Shown here piece after piece: positions 57,691 to 63,622 of a DNA stretch of 63,622 nucleotides. Location of the stretch: positions 1 to 63,622 of the IMG/VR virus record IMGVR_UViG_3300045747_000073; one strand, given 5' to 3'. Within the stretch, counting starts at the first letter, position 1; every line of letters begins with the position of its first letter. The stretch is from a virus. A model generated the notes under the pieces. The model was not told the origin of the DNA and did no database searches. It was given only the letters and a program-made list of their open reading frames with translations. A program made the position numbers and the translations under genes.

Positions 57691-58326
57691 ATGGCTAATA
57701 GAGACCCGTGGGACTGGACCCAACAGAGCCCACAAGCTAGCCCACTATCAGGGGCTAATATACAACCCTCACAGGCTACCCCACCACAGATTAATGCTGC
57801 TCCACCCCCGGGTATTGTAGGAACGATTGCTCCATTGGTTGAGGCTAGGGTTATTGGTAAGGGGTTAGATAAGGCTGAGAAGGGTATTGCGTCATTTAAA
57901 TTCGATCCTAACTCCACGACAGGTGGCTTAGGCAAGGCCTCTGGTTTAGTCGGTGGTAACTCAGCAGAGGTTGCTGCAGCTATTCCTGCGACTGATGCTG
58001 TGGTAGTTCCAGTAGCCAACTATGCAGGACCTCTCGCCTCATATGGTGGGCAGACAACAGCTGGCGGTGCTCTCGTTGAGGGTGCTGGTGTTCTTGCTCC
58101 TGAAGCAGCGGCTATGAGTATCGCTCCTGAAGCTATTGCAGCGGGTATTGCTCCTGAAGCGATTATGGGTGCGCAAGCGGCATCCACAGCAGGTCTAGCG
58201 AGTGCAGCACCATTAGCAGCAGGTGGAGCAGCGGCTGAAGCAGGAACTATGGCAGCACTCGCATCTAACCCAGTTGGTTGGGCTATTGCTGCTGGATTAC
58301 TTGCTAAGCAGCTTAAGATATTTTAA
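57691..58326 (+). CDS. Ala/Gly-rich internal virion protein, 211 aa
   Basis: The C-terminal half is an Ala/Gly membrane-active stretch (AGGAAAEAGTMAALASNP, then VGWAIAAGLLA). It is similar in character to ejection proteins that insert in the cell envelope. Confidence 0.76.
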   Translation: MANRDPWDWTQQSPQASPLSGANIQPSQATPPQINAAPPPGIVGTIAPLVEARVIGKGLDKAEKGIASFKFDPNSTTGGLGKASGLVGGNSAEVAAAIPATDAVVVPVANYAGPLASYGGQTTAGGALVEGAGVLAPEAAAMSIAPEAIAAGIAPEAIMGAQAASTAGLASAAPLAAGGAAAEAGTMAALASNPVGWAIAAGLLAKQLKIF

Positions 58327-58337
58327 AAGGAGAACCT

Positions 58338-60719
58338 ATGTTAGCCCCATTGTCAGGCAAGCTTAAAATGAAGATGATGTTGGATCAAGCCAAGTCACAA
58401 GCAGATGAACAGCGTAAGCAAGAAAAGCATGATCTCACACTTGATGCACAAGCAAAGAAGGCTAACTTAGGTTTCCAGTTTGCTACTCGTGATCAGATCA
58501 TTAAAGAGAAGGCTAAGACTAGGGACCTAGGGCTAGCGCCCTCCCCCGTGCCTCCTCTCAACCCTATCCCAGAGATGGAAGAAGAATATGACCAACCTAC
58601 GAACCCTGAAGCTGGGCCTAGTGATGTTGTCCCTGCTATGCTTGCAGAAGGGGAGGCAGTTATTCCCGCTAAGGCTGCACAAGATCCAGAGAACAAAGCA
58701 GTAATTGCCTCTCTTGTTAACGAAGGAAGACAAGGCTTTGCTAAGGGCACAGTAAGTGTTCCTAAGCCCGGTAAGAACCGTACTGGTATCGTTGAGTATG
58801 ATAATTTGTTACCTACTATCCCTATTGTTGGGGTGAGAAGGAAGCTTAAGGGGTATGCTGCTGGATCGGTTGATATTGGGGATGAGCGCGAGAATTACAT
58901 GGCCTTGGCACGTACCCTTGGTCGTGTATCCGCTGATAAAGAACCAGAAAGCTTTGCCATTATAGCCAAAGAGTTACAGGATCAAGCAGGTGTAGTTAAC
59001 AACGGTCGTGTAACACCTGTTGTGGATGTTAACGCCATACCCCGGGCACAAGCGGATTATGACGAAATTGTTAGAGAGATGTCTCGTAACAAAAGCCCAG
59101 ATGCACAAGCGATACTTCAGGGTGAGTTAGACAAAGCTAAGAAAACGCTAGCTATGAAAAGTCCCTTGTATGATGTGCAGGTGGCTTCGCCAGATTCATT
59201 CACGGGTGTAAACCCAGACAGCCCCAACAAGAACTTACGTGCTCAAGGCACTAATGCAATACTACAGCCTAATGGAACAGTAACCACCACTAACACCAGT
59301 ATCAACGGGGCAACAGCCCAAGGTATCCCGCCTATCCAGACATTAGATCAGTTCAACGATTGGAAACGTTCTCGTCATCCGGGCTATGTTGATCCACCAC
59401 AGATTGATGCACTCGCGGGTATGCCTAGGAATGAAGCTGGGTTAGCCGGGGCAGAGCTACAGCCAGTACCCCAGCCAGAGCTAACAGACCCAGTAGCTAT
59501 CAATGCTCACCTTGGCTTTGTTGGTAATGAGTTCAGTGATCGTATTGGTCTGGAAGCAGATACACAAAAGGCTGCGGTAGCTAGTGGTGAGAAGACAACA
59601 GAAGAAGCGACAAGCTTCATGCAAGACTTCTTGTCAGGTATCTTCGGCAAAGACGGTATCATAAACTCCAAGACCCTTAGTAGGTTCGCCTTGCTAGGCG
59701 CTGGTGGTTTGATGACTGGTGGCTCGGTGAATGGTAGCCTTAAGTATGCTGCATTGGATTCGTTGAAGCAGTATGATTCGGGTAACCAAGCCCGTGCTGC
59801 TTCTGCTGCTGAACAGAGTAAGAACACCCGGGAACTAGGTGAGTCACGACAAGCTCAATACAATACAGCCTTGGCTACTACAGAGGTAACCCCCGAAGTC
59901 AAGCGTAAAGCAATTGAGATGGCAGGTGGCGGTACTGTATCGAATTACAACCAAGCTATCCAGTTCCTTGCTGCTAACTCTCAGGCTAAACCCTCTAAGG
60001 AAAACCAGCCTAAGTATGAGATGGGTTACGTTGGTGACACCCTTGTCCCTATCGTTATTCATAATGGAAATCGTTACCAGCAGTCACCAGACGGGAAACT
60101 CTTTACACCTAAACAGCCAGTATTAACTAGTGCTGAGTATGGTGACTTCGACAGGCGCACAGGTGATGACTTCGTTGCTCGTATTACTCCTGAGCTAGAG
60201 CTAGAGACAGGCCCAGACGGTAAGCCGATCGGTACGGCTGCAGCCACTTCAAAGGCTAAACAAATGTCCACTTGGTTCTCGGGTATGCGTAAGGACTTTG
60301 GGGGTGCTCTAGACCACTCAGCACTTGGGGCATTGCAAGCTAACACAGTAACACAACTCAAGGAGTCTGGTAAGCTGAACTCTCGCCTGTCTGAGGCCGG
60401 GTATAAAGCAGCCTTGTATGGTAATGCAGCTATTGCACTCCACCCGAACGATAAGAGCTTGTTTATGACACAGCAAGGTGACAAGACGGTACCACCATCT
60501 GGTGAGTCACTTGTTAAGTTTGGTTCTGCTGTGACTAATTATGCTAAGAAAGAGAACATTCCTTTTGAGAAGGCATCCTCTGATCTTATCAATGCTTGGA
60601 AGCTGCTACAACAACAAGACCCCAAGAAGGCTCAGCGTATGACCACAATGGCTAATGCAGTTAAGGATCAAACAATATCCCCAATGATGTTTTGGGCCGT
60701 GACAGAAGCAAATAAATAG
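58338..60719 (+). CDS. Internal virion protein, 793 aa
   Basis: AGGAGAACCT precedes the start. The region DVVPAMLAEGEAVIPAKAA is a frequent phage motif (VPAMLxxGExVIPA). The rest is helical, with Ala-rich coils (ARAASAAEQSKNTRELGESR). It probably belongs to the ejected channel. No lysozyme motif was found. Confidence 0.78.
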   Translation: MLAPLSGKLKMKMMLDQAKSQADEQRKQEKHDLTLDAQAKKANLGFQFATRDQIIKEKAKTRDLGLAPSPVPPLNPIPEMEEEYDQPTNPEAGPSDVVPAMLAEGEAVIPAKAAQDPENKAVIASLVNEGRQGFAKGTVSVPKPGKNRTGIVEYDNLLPTIPIVGVRRKLKGYAAGSVDIGDERENYMALARTLGRVSADKEPESFAIIAKELQDQAGVVNNGRVTPVVDVNAIPRAQADYDEIVREMSRNKSPDAQAILQGELDKAKKTLAMKSPLYDVQVASPDSFTGVNPDSPNKNLRAQGTNAILQPNGTVTTTNTSINGATAQGIPPIQTLDQFNDWKRSRHPGYVDPPQIDALAGMPRNEAGLAGAELQPVPQPELTDPVAINAHLGFVGNEFSDRIGLEADTQKAAVASGEKTTEEATSFMQDFLSGIFGKDGIINSKTLSRFALLGAGGLMTGGSVNGSLKYAALDSLKQYDSGNQARAASAAEQSKNTRELGESRQAQYNTALATTEVTPEVKRKAIEMAGGGTVSNYNQAIQFLAANSQAKPSKENQPKYEMGYVGDTLVPIVIHNGNRYQQSPDGKLFTPKQPVLTSAEYGDFDRRTGDDFVARITPELELETGPDGKPIGTAAATSKAKQMSTWFSGMRKDFGGALDHSALGALQANTVTQLKESGKLNSRLSEAGYKAALYGNAAIALHPNDKSLFMTQQGDKTVPPSGESLVKFGSAVTNYAKKENIPFEKASSDLINAWKLLQQQDPKKAQRMTTMANAVKDQTISPMMFWAVTEANK

Positions 60720-60726
60720 GAGTACT

Positions 60727-63622
60727 ATGGACGATTACCTGAAACAGGCTAAGGAGCTACGATTAAAAGCGGAAGCTGGCCAAGAACCTTTGCCAGAATT
60801 CTCTGTTGATGGTAAGCCCGTGGCACAACAAAGACAAGTGGATGCTGACACCCTTAATCTTGGTGGTGAAGCATTCCGGTTGAAGGGGTTTAATGCCCCT
60901 GAAATCGCTAAGAATCGGGCGGGGGTCTACACCCCGTCTGATGTTTCTAATGACCCCACTGAGCAGAACATGCGGAAGGTGGCTAGGCTTGGTGGTTACA
61001 CTAACCTTGCCAGAGATGGTAAGGATGCCTATGGCCGTACGGTAGCGGATCTGGGTGGCCTTGGTGATACAATGACTAGCCTAGGCCTCACCGATATTAA
61101 CTCTTTCTCTAATCCTGAAGCCATTCAACAAGGAATGAACTACAGCAATGCCAGTTCCTTGTTCCCAGAAGAAGCTAAGAAGGACCCATTGCTTGCTCTG
61201 TCTATGCAGAACAAGATTGATAGTCCTACTGTTCTGGTTCCTAAAGTTACTGTCCTGAATAAGTCGCAGTATGCAGAGACCAACCGTATGGCGGGGGTTG
61301 CAGCAGCTTCCGAAGCGGCTAAGGAGGTTGATCGTCTTACAAAGATACTCAACACCGAGCAACTACGCCCGGAACTTCGGGAGAAACTAACTAAGCAGCT
61401 AGGCATGGCGCAACAGCAGGTGTTCCTTGCTGCATCCACCCCAGCTATTGCGGGTAATGTATTGATCAATGACCAAGATCGTTACTTAGACAACCAAGCT
61501 AAGTCCCAGTTTTCTACTTCCCTGCACAATGCAGGATTAGAAATGCTCAGGCAGCTTGGGGGTATTGGTGAGATCTCTGGTGATCAACTCAAATGGGATT
61601 GGTTAGCTGATAAGGGCAAGAGCTATGCTCAGACCATTAAGGCCGAGCAGAATGATCTACCTGATACACTAAGCAGCTTTAAGGATATCAAGACAACTGA
61701 TACTTGGTCTACAGTCAAGGACACCACTACATATCTAGGCAATTTAATGGCAGGTACACTCCCATTCGTAGGTATGATGACAGCATCTACCCTAGCTACA
61801 GGGGGTATGAACCTCCCGGGCTTAGCTGCTATGGGTGTTGCTTCTATCCCAAGTGCTCTTATGTATACTGGTGGCTTCTACAATGACCAACCCGAAGGCA
61901 AGAAGAATGCGCCACTAGCTCTGTCTATGGGTGTGGCCTCTGGTGTTTTAGACACGTTTGGTCTTGGTGAGATGGCATTCAAACATGAACTGTTTAGTAT
62001 TGCTGGTAAGAAGGAGTTAGCTCAAGCCATTATCAAGTCTGGTAAGGCGGGTTCATTAGAAGAAGCTGAGAAGCTTATTGAGGATGCCACTAAGAAGCAG
62101 CTTGTTGATCTATCAACCATCGGTTCGGCCTTTGCTAGGTATCAATACCAATCCAAAGAAGCAGCATTACGCGGCTTGGGTTCCCTTGCTAAATCCACCG
62201 CTACCGAGGGTACCACTGAAGCACTCCAACAAACTGCCGAGATGGTGGCTAAGGGTGGTGAGTGGAATATGGATGCTCAATATGAGCGTGACTTCTACCA
62301 GCAGCTTCTTGACGCGGCTGTTGGTGGTGGCGCTATGGGCGGTGCATTCCACTCAGTAGGTGCGGTAAAAGATGCGGCTAGCTGGCATGCACTTGCTAAT
62401 GCGGGTGAAGCCTTCCAAGGCACCATGACAGAGGCACAACGTTTCCAAGCGGATAATCGTGAGAAGCTACTCGATAAATATGAGGGTGTTGCTGACCCAG
62501 AACAGTTTGGTGGTTACACTGATGTGAAACAGATGGCTGGGCAAGTTAGTTCTATGCCTACCAATTCACTTGAGCATGACATCCATAAGATACCTGTGGC
62601 TGATGGTGCATGGAACAGCTTTAAAGCTATTGTAACGGATCCCGCTAAACTACTTAGACAGCTTGTTGATACCGCCATTCCTACTATTACAAATGAAGAT
62701 GGAACGTTCAAGACTAACCTAGCCTACATCAAGGCTATTATGGGTGGATCTGGTATACTCCCGGGTGACAGCGCAGCAGGATATAAGCAGCGGCTCATGG
62801 GTCGTTGGGACTCGTCCACGGCTGAGGAACTGGCTACAAGCCTTAGGACTAGTGTGGCAAGAGCTAATGCTATGGTGCGTGAAGCTTGGCAAACCACTTG
62901 GTCTAAGAACGAGAAGCTTGATCCCACTAGCCCACTACAGCAATGGAAAGATAGGATGGACTCTACGTTAGCTGACATGTATAATGTGGCTTCCGAGGCT
63001 GGTGTGGATACTAGTGAAGTGGCTAGCCCACATGCTATGTTTGAGAGTTCGGCTGTACACCCAGAGACCATCATAGCAAACAAAGAGAAGATCATAAATG
63101 AGTTGGTCAACACTGGTGTTGCAAATCGAGCTATCGCTAAGGGTGCATTGGATAATCTGCTGTCGGGTGACCGTACTAAGGCCGCTAATGCTCGTGCATT
63201 CCTTGCTGAGCATGGTATGTTTACTAACCCCAAGCTTAATAAGTACTTGGAGAGCAACCTGTTCACTAGCATGGAGAACTTGAAGGATCGTCTTAGTTCT
63301 GCAGCAATGCACTCCACTTATTTAGGTCAGGATGGGTCTAACCTTGTTAAGCTCCTTGATCGTGCCCTGGCTAATGGTGAGCTTACGGAAGAAGAATACA
63401 AGCTTACCGCTAAGGAAGTAAAGGACTGGTACGACATAACTACGGGGCAGTATCATCCCTTGGATAAGACACCAAGACTCAAGAAGGTATTGGGGTGGGC
63501 AACCACACTAACCATGCTGGCTAGCCTAGGTAAGGCGGCTCTAAGCTCACAGGTAGAGCTTGCTATGTCTACCCTAGGTACGCCGGGTGACTTGGTAAAC
63601 AAGCAGATTAAGAGCTACACTA
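60727..63622 (+). CDS. Giant internal virion (ejection) protein with N-terminal SNase-like domain (5' part)
   Basis: AGGAGTACT precedes the ATG. Residues 38-110 match the staphylococcal nuclease fold: VDADTLNL (D41), RLKGFNAPE (R51, E59; the usual Asp is Asn56) and DAYGRTVA (R104). Spacings R51-N56-E59-R104 equal those of SNase R35-D40-E43-R87 within one residue. A hydrophobic stretch (NLMAGTLPFVGMMTASTLA, then PSALMYTGG) follows near residue 340, and long helices after it. The gene continues at positions 1-1414 for 1380 aa in all. It probably crosses the envelope with the DNA; the nuclease-like head may bind or cut DNA. Confidence 0.82.
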   Translation, partial: MDDYLKQAKELRLKAEAGQEPLPEFSVDGKPVAQQRQVDADTLNLGGEAFRLKGFNAPEIAKNRAGVYTPSDVSNDPTEQNMRKVARLGGYTNLARDGKDAYGRTVADLGGLGDTMTSLGLTDINSFSNPEAIQQGMNYSNASSLFPEEAKKDPLLALSMQNKIDSPTVLVPKVTVLNKSQYAETNRMAGVAAASEAAKEVDRLTKILNTEQLRPELREKLTKQLGMAQQQVFLAASTPAIAGNVLINDQDRYLDNQAKSQFSTSLHNAGLEMLRQLGGIGEISGDQLKWDWLADKGKSYAQTIKAEQNDLPDTLSSFKDIKTTDTWSTVKDTTTYLGNLMAGTLPFVGMMTASTLATGGMNLPGLAAMGVASIPSALMYTGGFYNDQPEGKKNAPLALSMGVASGVLDTFGLGEMAFKHELFSIAGKKELAQAIIKSGKAGSLEEAEKLIEDATKKQLVDLSTIGSAFARYQYQSKEAALRGLGSLAKSTATEGTTEALQQTAEMVAKGGEWNMDAQYERDFYQQLLDAAVGGGAMGGAFHSVGAVKDAASWHALANAGEAFQGTMTEAQRFQADNREKLLDKYEGVADPEQFGGYTDVKQMAGQVSSMPTNSLEHDIHKIPVADGAWNSFKAIVTDPAKLLRQLVDTAIPTITNEDGTFKTNLAYIKAIMGGSGILPGDSAAGYKQRLMGRWDSSTAEELATSLRTSVARANAMVREAWQTTWSKNEKLDPTSPLQQWKDRMDSTLADMYNVASEAGVDTSEVASPHAMFESSAVHPETIIANKEKIINELVNTGVANRAIAKGALDNLLSGDRTKAANARAFLAEHGMFTNPKLNKYLESNLFTSMENLKDRLSSAAMHSTYLGQDGSNLVKLLDRALANGELTEEEYKLTAKEVKDWYDITTGQYHPLDKTPRLKKVLGWATTLTMLASLGKAALSSQVELAMSTLGTPGDLVNKQIKSYT
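63456..63622. repeat. Terminal overlap (copy 2) with window start
   Basis: Repeats positions 1-167 with one change (g at 63582, a at 127). The change is silent in the reading frame of the ejection protein, as both codons read Thr-(Pro)-Gly context with a third-base difference (aca/acg). Confidence 0.85.

Noticed and set aside
1-63622. CRISPR arrays, integrase or attachment sites
   Set aside because: No regularly spaced identical repeats with spacers, no integrase-type gene and no repressor were seen; repeats found are promoters, hairpins or coding repeats.

Overview
The window is one complete tailed-phage genome of about 63.4 kb, most likely a short-tailed (podovirus-type) lytic phage of a Gram-negative host. 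The last 167 bases repeat the first 167 with one difference, so the contig closes on itself and the gene cut by the edges (60727 to the end, then 1-1414) is one 1380-codon gene. No integrase, repressor or tRNA was seen. A lipoprotein signal, a periplasmic Rap1a/Tai-like protein and a small-protein style common in Burkholderiales phages suggest a (beta)proteobacterial host, but the host is not proven.  LAYOUT. Two large divergent blocks leave a switch region at about 31.3-31.6 kb and converge on a bidirectional terminator at 5155-5193. The minus-strand block (31.3 kb down to 5.2 kb) holds small early genes (31.3-26.7 kb), then replication and metabolism: gp2.5-like SSB, DUF932, deoxyribosyltransferase, DUF3310, ATP-dependent ligase, zincin peptidase, family A DNA polymerase, endonuclease VII, 5' exonuclease, primase-helicase, T7-type RNA polymerase, class II ribonucleotide reductase and Dps. 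The plus-strand block (31.6 kb to 63.6 kb and on to 5.1 kb) holds the large terminase, portal, scaffold, SU10-like capsid, decoration and adaptor proteins, collagen- and glycine-rich fibres, lysis genes, tail nozzle and spike, and a row of big internal virion (ejection) proteins.  MAIN RESULTS. (1) The last gene of the virion block (1415-5149, 1244 aa) carries, in order, motifs A, B and C of single-subunit RNA polymerases (D704-G, K781...Y789-G, H1003-D1004). I infer a virion-packaged RNA polymerase of the kind known from N4, in a phage that also encodes a separate T7-type polymerase (9736-11925). (2) Small 3-nt-loop hairpins, often in pairs, recur between 27.9 and 33.5 kb with covarying arms. 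Their AGC-loop-GCT core resembles N4 virion-polymerase promoter hairpins. (3) Eleven copies of an element close to TTAGCYGGTACCTAATAGG lie on both strands, usually pointing with the local genes and running into a ribosome binding site. They look like the promoters of the T7-type polymerase. (4) A group I intron with its own GIY-YIG gene and promoter splits the ribonucleotide reductase exactly in the codon of the catalytic radical cysteine. (5) The 1380-aa ejection protein begins with a staphylococcal-nuclease-like domain.  HOW IT MAY WORK TOGETHER (inference). The packaged polymerase would enter with the DNA and start early transcription. The T7-type polymerase made from the early/middle block would then use the duplex promoters for middle and late genes. 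Two tandem promoters in the 29.1-29.6 kb gap, followed by inverted repeats, resemble a T7-like origin. Six GIY-YIG genes and one HNH gene show heavy colonisation by homing-type elements.
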